A stretch of 64,000 nucleotides of DNA from Actinophytocola oryzae. GTDB taxonomy: Bacteria > Actinomycetota > Actinomycetes > Mycobacteriales > Pseudonocardiaceae. Position numbers and translations under genes: made by a program. This document shows positions 1-8,788 of this stretch, in pieces. Within the stretch, counting starts at the first letter, position 1, and every line of letters starts with the position of its first letter. Location: contig NZ_SOCP01000008.1 in assembly GCF_004364325.1 (NCBI RefSeq), positions 62,001 to 126,000 of the forward strand, written 5' to 3'. The notes under the pieces were generated by a model that had not been told where the DNA came from, searched no databases, and saw only the letters and a list, made by a program, of their open reading frames with translations.

Positions 1-2
1 TC

Positions 3-284
3 CTCGGTGTGGTCGCCGGCGCCGCCGGCTGGGCGGCGGTCCGGCGCAACGCGAAGCGGCCCGCCAGCCTGCTGCGCAGGCTCGTGCCCTCGGTAGTGCT
101 CGCGTCGTTCGTCCCCGACATCGCGTTGTACTTCGTCGCATCCGTTGGTGTCACGCCGATCCTGGTGCTGATGGTGATGCACCTCGCGGTCGCGGTGATC
201 AGCGTTCCCGTCTTCTCGTTGGTGCTCCCCGTGGTGGACGAGGCCGCCACTGTCGAGCCGGTCGCGCTGGCGGGTAGCCGATGA
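3..284 (+). CDS. Small multi-pass membrane protein, 5' partial (DUF6069-like)
   Basis: The reading frame is open to the left edge of the window, so the N-terminus is missing; a GTG at 9 is an internal candidate only. The visible part has a basic cytosolic stretch (RRNAKRPASLLRR) followed by two hydrophobic segments, roughly VVLASFVPDIALYFVASVG and the run around ILVLMVMHLAVAVISVPVFS. This looks like the second half of a four-helix actinobacterial membrane protein of the DUF6069 type. Its stop overlaps the ATG of the next gene (ATGA at 281-284), so the two are translationally coupled. Function is unknown; the family assignment comes from overall appearance only. Confidence 0.6.
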   Translation, partial: LGVVAGAAGWAAVRRNAKRPASLLRRLVPSVVLASFVPDIALYFVASVGVTPILVLMVMHLAVAVISVPVFSLVLPVVDEAATVEPVALAGSR

Positions 285-1300
285 TCGAGGACTGCGTCGT
301 CGTGGACGGTGTGGTCCACGGCTACTACTCGCCGCCGGGCACCTACACCAACCCCGTCGCCGGTCTGGTGGTGGACTCGCTCTACCACGGCTACCACCTG
401 AACTTCTCGCCGCGCGGCGAACCGGAGTGGTTGCTGGACAAGGACCGCTTCGTGCGGGCGGACGCGGAGCTGCTCGGCGACGCCCTCTTCGCGCAGAGCC
501 CCACCGACTTCGCGGTGTACCACGACATCCCGCTGTACGGGCTGTACAAGGACGGCGCCTCACCGCTGTGGGTCGGTCAGGAGCTGCGCAGGCGTCATCC
601 CGGCCGCGTCGCGGTGTTCGGCGGGATCTGGCCGTTCCACCCGGACCCGATCGGTGAGGTCGACCGGCTCGTCGACGAGGTCGGCGTGTCCGGCCTGAAG
701 TTCTACCCGTACGACATCTACGACGGGGTCGGCCAGGAGACCCGCATGGACGACCGGGACGCGGTCTTCCCCATCCTGGAGCACGCACGCAAGCGCGGCA
801 TCCGCACGGTCGCGGTGCACAAGGCGGTCGCGATGAGCGGGTGCCCGACCGGGCCGTTCCACCCGCGCGACCTGGAGGACGCGCTGCTCGCGTTCCCGGA
901 CATGTGGTTCCAGATCGTGCACGGCGGTTTCGCGTACGTCGAGGAGACGGCCATACAGCTCTCCTACCACCGCAACGCGACCGTGGTCCTCGAGGGCGTG
1001 AGCGCGTACCTGGTCAACTCGCCGCTGAAGTTCGCGCAGATCCTCGCCGCGTTCGTGATGACCGGCGCGCACGACCGGATCATCTGGGGCACCGGCTGCA
1101 CCGCACTGCATCCGCGTCCCATGGTGGAGGCGTTCTGGCGGTTCGAGTGGCCGGAGACCTTGGCCAAGGGCTACGGCCTGCCGCCGATGACGCCGGAGTT
1201 CAAACAGGCCGTCCTCGGCGGGAACCTGGCGCGCATCCTCGGCCTGGACCTCGACGCGATTCCCCGCAACACCGCGGCCATGGCGGCACCGTGGAGCTGA
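281..1300 (+). CDS. Amidohydrolase-2 family metal-dependent hydrolase/decarboxylase-like protein
   Basis: A 339-residue protein with the TIM-barrel layout of the amidohydrolase-2 (ACMSD/6-methylsalicylate decarboxylase-like) family. Visible signposts are GLKFYPYDIY for the middle strand, a VHKA histidine on the fifth strand, IVHGG on the sixth, and IIWGTGCTALHPRP where family members normally carry a G-S-D-x-P-H motif. The usual aspartate of that last motif is not seen, so the metal site may differ from the standard one. It starts inside the stop of the membrane protein and overlaps the start of a MIP18-like Fe-S protein, so it sits in the middle of a tight operon. The substrate is unknown; aromatic acid processing would be a guess. 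Confidence 0.75.
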   Translation: MIEDCVVVDGVVHGYYSPPGTYTNPVAGLVVDSLYHGYHLNFSPRGEPEWLLDKDRFVRADAELLGDALFAQSPTDFAVYHDIPLYGLYKDGASPLWVGQELRRRHPGRVAVFGGIWPFHPDPIGEVDRLVDEVGVSGLKFYPYDIYDGVGQETRMDDRDAVFPILEHARKRGIRTVAVHKAVAMSGCPTGPFHPRDLEDALLAFPDMWFQIVHGGFAYVEETAIQLSYHRNATVVLEGVSAYLVNSPLKFAQILAAFVMTGAHDRIIWGTGCTALHPRPMVEAFWRFEWPETLAKGYGLPPMTPEFKQAVLGGNLARILGLDLDAIPRNTAAMAAPWS

Positions 1301-1653
1301 CCGAACGGGTCCGGGAGGCGTTGAACACCATCATCGACCCGTGCAGCGTGGTCGCCGGCGCGCCGGTCGGGCTGGTCGACCTCGGCCTCGTCCGGCAGCT
1401 CACGGTCACCCCGGCACCGGACGGTGCCGCGGTGCTGGTGCGGATCGGCGTGACCGAGCCCGCCTGCCTGATGGGCGCTTCGTTCGTGGTCAGGGCAAAG
1501 GAAGTTCTCGACGCAATACCCGAGATATCCACTGTGGACGTCGGATTGGACCACGCGGCCGACTGGACGCCGGACGACATCGCGCCGGCCTACCAGCTGC
1601 GGCTGGCCGAGGTTCGTTCTACCCGAGGTCCCACAACAGACAGGAAGACGTGA
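1291..1653 (+). CDS. Metal-sulfur cluster assembly factor, MIP18/DUF59 family
   Basis: A 120-residue protein starting at GTG 1291, ten bases inside the end of the amidohydrolase gene. It shows the MIP18 (DUF59/PaaD-like) pattern: an N-terminal helix VREALNTIIDPCSV, the GLVDLGLVRQLTV strand, and the EPACLMGASFV loop in which the family cysteine sits. The C-terminal VDVGLDHAADWTPDDI matches the family's closing W-x-P-D-x-I/M motif. Such proteins help insert Fe-S or other metal centres into partner enzymes. Its coupling to the amidohydrolase suggests that it services that enzyme or an unseen oxygenase upstream; this is inference. Confidence 0.8.
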   Translation: MELTERVREALNTIIDPCSVVAGAPVGLVDLGLVRQLTVTPAPDGAAVLVRIGVTEPACLMGASFVVRAKEVLDAIPEISTVDVGLDHAADWTPDDIAPAYQLRLAEVRSTRGPTTDRKT

Positions 1654-1659
1654 CGTGTC

Positions 1660-1902
1660 ATGGAAACCCTCAACAAACGCGAGTACGCCATCCTGAGAGC
1701 TGTCGAGGACGGGCGCGGGGCGCTTCTGGTCAGCTGTGAACCCGACCTCACGGTGGACGGTTCGTGGTGTGACCACACTGCGGTGCACACGCTGGTCGCC
1801 TCGGGCCTGATCAGGGCCGCGGCGCCGGCGGACATCGGCAGCCGGGTCGCCGCGGTGGTGACCGACGCCGGCGTGCGCGTCCTGCACCCGGAACTGGCAT
1901 GA
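1660..1902 (+). CDS. Small hypothetical protein, winged-helix-like
   Basis: An 80-residue protein six bases downstream of the MIP18-like gene. The order of elements (KREYAILRAVEDG helix, a strand, a HTAVHTLVASGLI helix, then VAAVVTDAGVRVLHPEL) resembles a short winged helix of the type found in small actinobacterial proteins with a terminal 'lTdaGr' strand, but there is no clear recognition helix. It overlaps the next gene by an ATGA. I do not recognise the family. It is accepted as real because of tight spacing, the shared strand and coding-like composition. Confidence 0.55.
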   Translation: METLNKREYAILRAVEDGRGALLVSCEPDLTVDGSWCDHTAVHTLVASGLIRAAAPADIGSRVAAVVTDAGVRVLHPELA

Positions 1903-2150
1903 GGATCAGGTGGCACCGCGATCCGGACAACGACGTCGTGGTGGTGGACCTGCCACCCGCCGCCGCGGACGACGTGTGGGAGTCGGCCGCCGCGTGCCTG
2001 CCCCGATGCGAGAACGGTGTGCGGCTGGTGGCGGGCGACCGCTCGCGGGAGCTCGTGACGCTTGGCGCCCAAGGCCTGGCCACGATGCCGGGTGAACTGC
2101 ACCCCTGGCTTCGGTTCACGACGACGCGTTCACCACTGCACGCGAAGTGA
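1899..2150 (+). CDS. Small hypothetical protein at the end of the amidohydrolase operon
   Basis: An 83-residue protein starting at ATG 1899 in an ATGA overlap with the previous gene. The sequence is mixed alpha/beta with DVVVVDLPPAAADDVW and ELVTLGAQGLATMP segments; no motif is recognised. Its last 21 bases overlap the 3' end of the convergent P450 gene. It is probably the last gene of the operon that begins before the window, and nothing shows what it does. Confidence 0.5.
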   Translation: MRIRWHRDPDNDVVVVDLPPAAADDVWESAAACLPRCENGVRLVAGDRSRELVTLGAQGLATMPGELHPWLRFTTTRSPLHAK

Positions 2151-3374
2151 CTCCAGACCCCGCACCAGGTGGATGGCCCGGTAGGTGGGCTCGAAGCCGT
2201 CGGCGAGGCGGAGACCGGGCAGGCGGCCGAACAGGGTGCGCAGGGCGACCTGGATCTCGGCGCGGGCGACGGGTGCGCCGGGGCAGGCGTGCAGCCCTCT
2301 GCCGAACGAGACGTGGTCGTGCACGTTCGGCCGGCCGAGCACGACGGCGTCCGCGTCGGGGAACACCGTGTCGTCCCGGTTGGCCGAGTCGAAGAGAACG
2401 AGCACGCGTGCACCCTGCGGCAGGCGGGTGCCGCCGAGCTCGACCTCGCGGGTGGTTACCCGAAAAACACCGCGGTTCGGCGGGTTGCGGCGCAGTGCCT
2501 CCTCTGTCGCCTTGATGATGGTCTGCGTCGGCTCCCGGAGGATTCCCTCGTGCACGGCCGGGTTCTGCAGCGCGAGCAACGTCGTCGCCGTGATCGCGTC
2601 GCGGGTGGTCGGGAACCCGGCGATCCGGGTGCCACGGATGATCCCGTGCACGGCCCCGTCCTGTGCCAGCCCCGGAATACCGTCGGCGCCGTGCACGAGC
2701 ACCGAGATCAGGTCGTCCCTCGGCGCCGCCCTCCTGGCGTCGACAAGGGCTTGCAGGTAGCGCGTGAACTCCCCGAGCCGCCTCGCGGCATCGATCTTGG
2801 CCTCGACCGGCGCCGCCGGGTTCGAGAGCGTGAACGAGTCGAGGGTCGAGGTCTCGACCCGCTCGGCGGCCTCGACGGGGAAGCCGATGACGGCGTTGAT
2901 GATGCCCTGCACGTACGGGCCGGCGTACTCGGCGACCAGGTCGGCGGTCCCGCCGGTGAAGCGGTCGACCAGCTCTTCGGCGCGACGCCAGACAACCGGC
3001 ATCAGCGAACGTATGCGCTGCGCGCTGAACCCGACGTCGATCAGTGCCCGTATCTGCCGGTGCCGAGGGCTGTCCTCGTCCACGAGCCGTCGCTGTTCCG
3101 GCACCCCGCCGGCACGCAGCTCCGCGACGACCTCCGGCGGGTTGTCGTAGATGAAGGGAAACGCGAGCCGCGCGGAGAACGTCTCGGGATCGTCGAGCAC
3201 CGCGTGGACGTCGGTGTAACGGCAGACCAGGTACGCGTCGACCGAGGGGCTGAACATCACGGACCGGGTGCGGGCCCTCCGGTAGAACGGATGCGGATCC
3301 TCCTGGTGCGGGTTGACCATCGGGTTGAAGTCCGACTCGGCCCCGGAGTGGTCAGCCTGACCGGTGACCGTCAT
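2130..3374 (-). CDS. Cytochrome P450
   Basis: A 414-residue bacterial P450. The heme loop FGRGLHACPGAPVARAE carries the cysteine ligand, EALRRNPP gives the K-helix ExxR, and the I-helix reads GTRIAGFPTTRDAIT, with the usual acid-Thr pair replaced by a TT. The ATG at 3374 (MTVTGQADHS) is preferred over the ATG 27 bases upstream because GGAGGAG lies five bases before it. The gene stands alone on this strand and converges with the operon at 1-2150, sharing 21 bases at the 3' ends. No ferredoxin gene is adjacent. The substrate cannot be read from the sequence. Confidence 0.92.
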   Translation of the reverse strand: MTVTGQADHSGAESDFNPMVNPHQEDPHPFYRRARTRSVMFSPSVDAYLVCRYTDVHAVLDDPETFSARLAFPFIYDNPPEVVAELRAGGVPEQRRLVDEDSPRHRQIRALIDVGFSAQRIRSLMPVVWRRAEELVDRFTGGTADLVAEYAGPYVQGIINAVIGFPVEAAERVETSTLDSFTLSNPAAPVEAKIDAARRLGEFTRYLQALVDARRAAPRDDLISVLVHGADGIPGLAQDGAVHGIIRGTRIAGFPTTRDAITATTLLALQNPAVHEGILREPTQTIIKATEEALRRNPPNRGVFRVTTREVELGGTRLPQGARVLVLFDSANRDDTVFPDADAVVLGRPNVHDHVSFGRGLHACPGAPVARAEIQVALRTLFGRLPGLRLADGFEPTYRAIHLVRGLESLRVQW

Positions 3375-4012
3375 GCGACTCCTCCCGCGGGCAGTGTCCA
3401 TGACCGGACGCGATCAGTGACACAGCGCGATGATATAGCAGGCGGTTCGGGGTGATCCGTGGAGTTGTCGTACGCAGCGCGGCCGAGACGTGCCAGGTAG
3501 GGGGTGCCGATCTCGCGAAGAACGGGGTGGGAACCGCACAATTGTGCGCCGGTGACGAGCACGCGCGCCTGTTCCGGGGAGTTCGGTGCAACCGTGCTGC
3601 ACGGAGGTACCGAACCCGGTACTCGAGGCGAACCGCCTGCCCGTTCGGCCACCGTGCGTGTGCGAGCGGGCTGACCGATCCGGTGTTCAGCCGTGCGGCG
3701 GCCGTGAGCGACAAGGTTCGCCGTGTCGGAAGGCTGGGTCGTGCGTCCAGCCGTCCTGTTGGGACGGATGCGTGCGAGGCACGGCACCTGGTCGGTGACG
3801 TCGTCGGCCCGCCGACGGGCCTCCCGTCCGTGACCGTGCCGACGGTTCGGGCAGACCGGCTGCGCGATAGACCCGAGCGGTGGGAGGGACACCTCGGCCC
3901 GGCTACCGTCGACAGGGCGGACGTGATTGGCGGACAACGGAAACGATGCCACCGTGCGAGATCTGGAACGACTCGGCGCCGGGGACAACGGCGGTCATGA
4001 CTGTGCGGAGCG
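3375..4012. other. Intergenic stretch without a supported gene
   Basis: About 640 bases between the P450 start and a small rightward gene. Several frames are open on both strands (for example 3452-4000 on +), but their translations are arginine-rich without hydrophobic cores, typical of high-GC shadow frames. The P450 promoter should lie at the left end. I see no RNA gene, terminator or repeat. Confidence 0.5.
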
Positions 4013-4378
4013 ATGACATTGATCACCTGGGACCGTTTGGGAGCCGAGATAATCTGCGTTTTCCCACCCTGGCAGATCACCTGGATCCGGGACGCCGCAG
4101 CCGAGTACTGCGACCGGGCGCGCCCCGACGACGGCAGCATGGCGGCGAACAAGGTCCGGGACCTGGTGCACCGGCTCCTGGATGACCTGCCGCGCGCCGG
4201 TGGTGTCATGGTGTTCCGGCACTGGGGTCATCGCTTCGCCTGGGCCTGCGTGCTGAACGAGCTGCGTGCCATGCGGGAAGGGATGCCGGACGAGGACGTG
4301 GCGTCCTGGCTGGCGTACGTCATCGAGTTCCTCGTGGCGGTGGGGAACGACGGTTCGACCGTCCCGGCCGGATCTTGA
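4013..4378 (+). CDS. Hypothetical protein of about 121 residues
   Basis: The translation is helix-rich and balanced, with tryptophan and hydrophobic spacing of a folded protein (WQITWIRDAAAEYCDRA, VRDLVHRLLDDLPR, WLAYVIEFLVAV), and unlike the competing frames it is not arginine-inflated. A GGAG lies only two bases before the ATG, so the start is uncertain. It has no operon partner: the gene on its right runs the other way. I do not recognise the family. Confidence 0.4.
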   Translation: MTLITWDRLGAEIICVFPPWQITWIRDAAAEYCDRARPDDGSMAANKVRDLVHRLLDDLPRAGGVMVFRHWGHRFAWACVLNELRAMREGMPDEDVASWLAYVIEFLVAVGNDGSTVPAGS

Positions 4379-4562
4379 CCTGCTGTGGAGTCGCTTCCTG
4401 GTCGACACCGGGGAACGTCGTGCGGAGGCTTGGCACCGGTCGTCCACCGAGCGGCAGCACGGCATCACCGCCTCGGGGCGGCAGCGTGGCCTGCCCGGCC
4501 TGTCGCGACCGACACTGATCCCACGGCCTGCGCACCGGTGAACGCGGGCGGCCGGGGCATGT

Positions 4563-5294
4563 TCACGTGGGCTTGACGCTGCGGCGCCATCCCGCGATGC
4601 CACCCAGTGCGAGCGCCGCGGCGGCGGACACGGCGCGGATGGTGGGTGGGCGTCGGCGGTCGGCGCTGGTGGTGAGCAAGCCCCAGACAGCGGGGGCGGC
4701 GACCGCGAGAGCGCCGCGGGTTGGCGTGCGGGTGATCCTGGCGGTCAGTGCGGCCCCGGTGACGAGCAGGCCGGTTGCCGCCGCGGTGATTGTCGTCCGG
4801 CTGTGTGGTGGTGCGCCGCGCCGTACGGCGTCGGCCAGGATGTTCACCGTGCTGGCCAGTGCGGTCCAGCCCAGGAGCATGCCGGTGGCGGTGCTGGTCG
4901 ACCGGCTCGGTGGGACGTGCCGCAGGCGGTTGTGCGCGACCGCGGTCAGGCTGGTGGCGAGCGGGAGCAACGCAGGCGTGTACTGGAACCGGTCGGTCTG
5001 TGCGGCGAGTGACCAGGCGGTGTTGGTGAGGTAGGCGGCGGTGAGTGGCCACCCGGTCCGCCTGCTGCTCGGTCGGGTCCGGCCGTCGGCGGTGCACTGG
5101 ACACGGGTGTCGATGGCGCACGCGGCGAAGATCGGCGCCCATACCGCGAACGCGTAGGACGGCGGTGTGATCACGGTGTCGTAGCGATCGGTCTTCTCGC
5201 CGCCGCCTGCCAGCGCGCCGACGTTGGGCACCGCGATGAAGGCCGCGCAGCTGCTGGCCAGTGCGAGACTGCGCAGTTTGTCGTTGTCCATCAA
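4563..5294 (-). CDS. TspO/MBR-like tryptophan-rich membrane protein
   Basis: A 243-residue membrane protein. The segment VITPPSYAFAVWAPIFAACA near residues 41-60 is the signature seen in distant TspO/MBR relatives (P-P-x-x-A-F-x-x-W-x-P-I-F), followed by helices around GWPLTAAYLTNTAWSLAA, TPALLPLATSLTAVAHN and later alanine-rich spans. The N-terminal LALASSCAAFIAVPNVGALA is an additional helix or signal anchor. The start overlaps the end of the MarR gene by four bases, so it is co-expressed with and probably controlled by that regulator. Ligand and role are unknown; tetrapyrrole or stress functions are known for true TspO proteins only. Confidence 0.7.
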   Translation of the reverse strand: MMDNDKLRSLALASSCAAFIAVPNVGALAGGGEKTDRYDTVITPPSYAFAVWAPIFAACAIDTRVQCTADGRTRPSSRRTGWPLTAAYLTNTAWSLAAQTDRFQYTPALLPLATSLTAVAHNRLRHVPPSRSTSTATGMLLGWTALASTVNILADAVRRGAPPHSRTTITAAATGLLVTGAALTARITRTPTRGALAVAAPAVWGLLTTSADRRRPPTIRAVSAAAALALGGIAGWRRSVKPT

Positions 5295-5752
5295 CGAACA
5301 CCTCCGTGTGGTCGGGACGCCGTCCGTGCCCAGTCGGTTAACCGCCCGGAGAGCCGCCCGAGCACGTCGGTCAACGATCGGGTGAGTTCCGGTGGCAGCT
5401 CGTCGGCGAGCTCGCCGACGCCCACGCTTGCCGCGCGCAGCTCGGTTTCCAGTCGCCGGACGGTCGTCGGTGTCAGGTGCACGACTCGCCTTCGGCCGTC
5501 GTGCGGGTCGGGGCGGCGGTGCACGTGACCGACGCGCTGCAACCGGTCGACGAGCTCGGTCGCGGAACCGGACGACACACCCACCAGCTGGGCGATCTCA
5601 CCAGGTCCGACCGGCCTGTCGGACATGGCGACGTGCTTGATCGCCGTGTACTCCACCGAGCTGACACCCAGCCGGCGCGCCACAGCGAGGTCCACCTCGA
5701 ACAGCGCCAGTGCCAGCCGGTGCAGCGCCCACGCCAACTCGTCGGTCACCAC
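5291..5752 (-). CDS. MarR family transcriptional regulator
   Basis: A 153-residue winged-helix regulator with the canonical MarR order: dimerisation helix LAWALHRLALALFEVDLAVARRLGVS, SSVEYTAIKHVA, helix-turn-helix VGPGEIAQLVGVSSGSATELVDRLQRVG, and wing HRRPDPHDGRRRVVHLT (the R-x-x-D-x-x-D-x-R element). It is the first gene of a two-gene leftward operon with the TspO-like protein, overlapping it by ATGA-type coupling. MarR proteins usually repress their own operon until a small phenolic or oxidant ligand is bound; its operator was not identified. Confidence 0.9.
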   Translation of the reverse strand: MVTDELAWALHRLALALFEVDLAVARRLGVSSVEYTAIKHVAMSDRPVGPGEIAQLVGVSSGSATELVDRLQRVGHVHRRPDPHDGRRRVVHLTPTTVRRLETELRAASVGVGELADELPPELTRSLTDVLGRLSGRLTDWARTASRPHGGVR

Positions 5753-6102
5753 GACAAGGTACCTCCGTTGCCGAGGTAACTGCCAGAGGGGTACACCGCG
5801 AACGGTGAATCGAGCGAGTCACCGGACGGCCGCCACCCTCGCGATGTGGCTGAGGCACGCGGTGCGCGTGGTCTTGCCCGGCGACGTGCCCCAGAACTGC
5901 CAGAACGGTTGGGACGCGATACCGCCGACCACAGAAATCGATTGCCGCGCCGGTCAGCGCGACGCGCTGCCACCCGAACTGTGTCGGGGCCGGTCAACGT
6001 CAACCTGCGGGCCTTGGCCCTCGGCCACCATCGTCGCCGCAGCCACCTGCTCCGGCGACAGCTATTGGGCGGGTTGTGGTCACGCCTGTGCCTCGTGCTT
6101 GG
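5753..6102. other. Intergenic stretch without a supported gene
   Basis: This 350-base stretch lies between the MarR start and the 3' end of the phosphatase-like gene. It should contain the MarR promoter. Open frames on both strands are short and arginine-rich. Nothing else is seen. Confidence 0.4.
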
Positions 6103-6909
6103 TCAGGTGGGTTCGCTGTCGCTGGGGGGAGAGAGCAGGTTGAGCAGTTCTGCGTGGACTGTGGCGTCGGCTGCGGCGATGAGTCCTTGGACGCCGGTGT
6201 GGATGGGTCCGCCGGCTAGGTTGGTCACGACGCAGCCGGCGGCCTGGCACAGGGCGATGCCACTGCTGAAGTGCACGCTGCCGTGCAGGTGCCCGTCGGT
6301 GATGTAGGCGGCGCGGCGACCGGCCGCCACCCAGGTCAATGCCAGGGTGGTGGACAGCACCCTGGCGTCGAACATGCTCATGAAGTCATCGTCGGTGAGC
6401 AGGTTGGCCGCGAGGAACCAGTTCTTGTTCGGGAATGGCGAGTTGAGGTTGAGGTCGACCAGACTGCTGGTCGGGTCGGGCCGCAGTGGCACGTCCCGTC
6501 CAACGGAGCGGACGAGAACGCCCTCGCCGTCGGTCCAGAACACCTCGCCGGACAACGGGTCGGCCGCAACCGCGATGGTGAGCCGGTCGCCGGCCCGCAG
6601 GGCCACGTTGACCGCGGCCAACGGTGTGTGTGCCGCGTAGTTCAGCGTCCCGCACAGCGGGTCGACCAGCCACCGGCGATCGGAGGTGGCATCGCCGAAC
6701 TCGCCGCTTTCCTCGCCGAGGAAGGCATCATGCGGTCGGGCTTCCCGCAGGACGGTCATGATGGCTTCTTCGGCGGCGATGTCCGCTTCCGTCGCGAAAT
6801 CGTCCGCGGGTTTGGCGAACCGCTCCATTCGTGTGCCGTACATCGCGCGAGCGACACCCGCCCCGATTTCAGCCGCCCGGATCGCCAGTTCAACGTCGGT
6901 CTCGCGCAT
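6103..6909 (-). CDS. Inositol monophosphatase-fold protein with substituted metal ligands
   Basis: A 268-residue member of the FIG/inositol monophosphatase superfamily, the usual size. The fold is clear: KPADDFATEADIAAEEAI at residues 33-50, GEES at 65-68, and WLVDPLCGTLNY near 80-91. In active enzymes that last motif is D-P-[IL]-D-G-T; here the second aspartate is a cysteine (position 86). The later W-D-x-A-A-G motif reads S-G-I-A-L-C-Q-A-A-G near 205-215, so its metal-binding aspartate is also lost. The protein may have altered or no phosphatase activity. It is transcribed alone, diverging from the broken dehydrogenase gene. Confidence 0.85.
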   Translation of the reverse strand: MRETDVELAIRAAEIGAGVARAMYGTRMERFAKPADDFATEADIAAEEAIMTVLREARPHDAFLGEESGEFGDATSDRRWLVDPLCGTLNYAAHTPLAAVNVALRAGDRLTIAVAADPLSGEVFWTDGEGVLVRSVGRDVPLRPDPTSSLVDLNLNSPFPNKNWFLAANLLTDDDFMSMFDARVLSTTLALTWVAAGRRAAYITDGHLHGSVHFSSGIALCQAAGCVVTNLAGGPIHTGVQGLIAAADATVHAELLNLLSPPSDSEPT

Positions 6910-7210
6910 GCCTGCATCTTATGGTTCACCCCACAACCGGGTGGCGGTGCGGCCGTCAGTACGACGGGTAGGACCAGCCGGCGCGAGCTGACCGGCGGTC
7001 CGCGACACCCACGCAGTTCTCACGCGTTCGTGTGCTGCGCGATACCGCGGTGACGCCGCGATACCTAGGCATGGGCGCGGTACTCCTATCGATGTCAGGT
7101 AATACCCGTCCGGGTGCTGTGACTGTCTAATGTCGACGAACCGCTGTCAGCGTCGGAAAGGACAAGTTGAGGCGCGTGCCGCGCACTCGATTCTGACGGA
7201 GGTGCCGGTG

Positions 7211-7880
7211 GTGAGAGCGATCTCGTCGTTTCCGGACCGGCGGGTGTGCGTGCTCGGGCTCGGTCACGCCGGGTTGACCGTGGCGGCCGTGTTGGCAGAT
7301 CTCGGGTTCCAGGTACTCGGTGTCGAGCCGAGGGCGGACGTGCGTGCCCTCGTGTCCTCGGGGAAGGCGCCGTTCCGGGAACCGGGCCTTGCCGAGACGT
7401 TGGGCAGGGCCGTCGCGAGCGGAGCACTGCGCTGTACGGACCGGATCACGGCGGACGACGCGGACGCCACCGTCTTCGTCATCGCCGTCGGCACGCCGCT
7501 CGACGAGCGGGGCGGCATGCACGTGGACATGTTACGGACCGCCGCCGAGGACGTGGCGCGCCACCTGTCGGACGACGACCTGGTGATCGTGCGGTCGACG
7601 GTCGGTCCGGGGACGACCCGAGGGGTCGTGGAGCCCGTGCTGCGGACCACCGGCCGACGGTTCAACCTCGCTTTCTGCCCGGAGCGGACGATGGAAGGGC
7701 ACGCGCTGGAGGAGCTGAGGCGACTGCCACAGATCGTCGGCGCGGTGTCGGAGGAGGCGGGGGAACGGGCGGAGCGGTTTTTCGAGTTCCTCACCCCCGC
7801 CGTGGTGCGGGTGCGCGATGCCGAGACCGCGGAGATGGTCAAGCTGGTCGGCAACGTACACCGGGACGTGAGCTTCGCCT
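7211..7880 (+). pseudogene. UDP-glucose/GDP-mannose dehydrogenase, truncated after the N-terminal domain
   Basis: The GTG at 7211 has GGAGG eight bases upstream. The product begins with a Rossmann nucleotide-binding fold (VCVLGLGHAGLTVAAVLADL), continues through the AVGTPLDERG, VRSTVGPGTT and FCPERTMEG landmarks of NAD-dependent nucleotide-sugar 6-dehydrogenases, and enters the central helix EMVKLVGNVHRDVSFA. It then stops resembling the family. The catalytic cysteine domain and the C-terminal UDP-binding domain are absent. From about 7880 the DNA is the antisense of a SARP regulator, so the open frame that continues to 8164 is meaningless. A rearrangement has removed the rest. Confidence 0.8.
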
Positions 7881-8464
7881 TGGGCCGCCAGCCGTTCGTG
7901 CAACGGGTGCGACGCCGTGCTGGCCGTCAGCTCGGTGAGCAGCGTGAGGTGCTGCCCCTGAGCGAGGACGAGATCGTTGCGGTCGACCGACGCGGCCAAC
8001 CGCTCCGCGTCCAGTTCCGCACGGACATCGTTGAACCACGGGACATCCAGCATGGCGAAGGCCTCTCCCCGCCACAACGCCAGAGCCTCGGCGAACAGCA
8101 CCGCACCCGCCTCCCGGGCGGTGACGGTCCTGGCTTCCGCGACCATGGCGCGGAAACGGTGTAGGTCGACCGCCATCGGGTCGACGTCGAGCCGGTAACC
8201 GTCGGAGTCGCGAACCAGGTCCACGTCGCCTGCGACGGTCAGCAGTCGCCGCAGCCGGGAGATGTATCCCGACAGCGTCACCCGGGCGTTGCCGGGTAGT
8301 CGGTCGGCCCACACCCGGCCGAGCAGCACGTCGACGGGCACGACCCGACCGGCGTCGACGAGAAGCGCGGCCAGCACACACCGCTGACGGGCATGACCGA
8401 GATTCACTCGTCCACCGTCGTGGTCAGCCTCGACGGGCCCGAGCACTCGGAACTGAGTCGACAT
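7880..8464 (-). pseudogene. SARP-family regulator, truncated
   Basis: The start at 8464 gives an intact OmpR-like DNA-binding domain (FRVLGPVEADHDGG to the ARVTLSGYISRLRRLL recognition region, residues 5-75), followed by most of a bacterial transcriptional activation domain (WRGEAFAMLDVPWFNDVRAEL near 131-151 and TASTASHPLHERLAAQ near 181-195). In SARP proteins the next words are normally the G-Q-L-M-x-A-L-Y-R segment, which is missing because the DNA switches to the antisense of the truncated dehydrogenase near 7880. SARPs switch on antibiotic clusters, so this is probably the relic of a lost cluster. A frame remains open to 7532 but is antisense. Confidence 0.8.
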
Positions 8465-8788
8465 GGTTCTTCCCCCAGACAGCAGGCCCTTCCCGGCTCA
8501 CGGAGGTGAGCGAGCGGCGGGCGGTCAGCTGAGTTCCCTGTATAGGACCGTAAGGCCGGGCCAAAACGTTGCACGGATCGCATCTGCTGGTTGCTCGTCG
8601 CGCCTGAGCATGACTCCGGCCGCGCTGGCCGAGACGTCCGCCGGATTATGTCGACACACCTGACCGCCATCGGCAGGGCTCGCACCGAGGTTCCACGGCG
8701 CCACCCGGGAGTCAGCGGCCGGTGACGCACGCCTCGATCGCTCGGCTGACCGGGGCGAAGGTTCCGCACGCTGCCGGACATCGACGGC

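Noticed and set aside
3452..4000. 182-residue plus-strand frame upstream of the 4013 gene
   Set aside because: Arginine-rich, no hydrophobic core, no ribosome site; a typical shadow frame.
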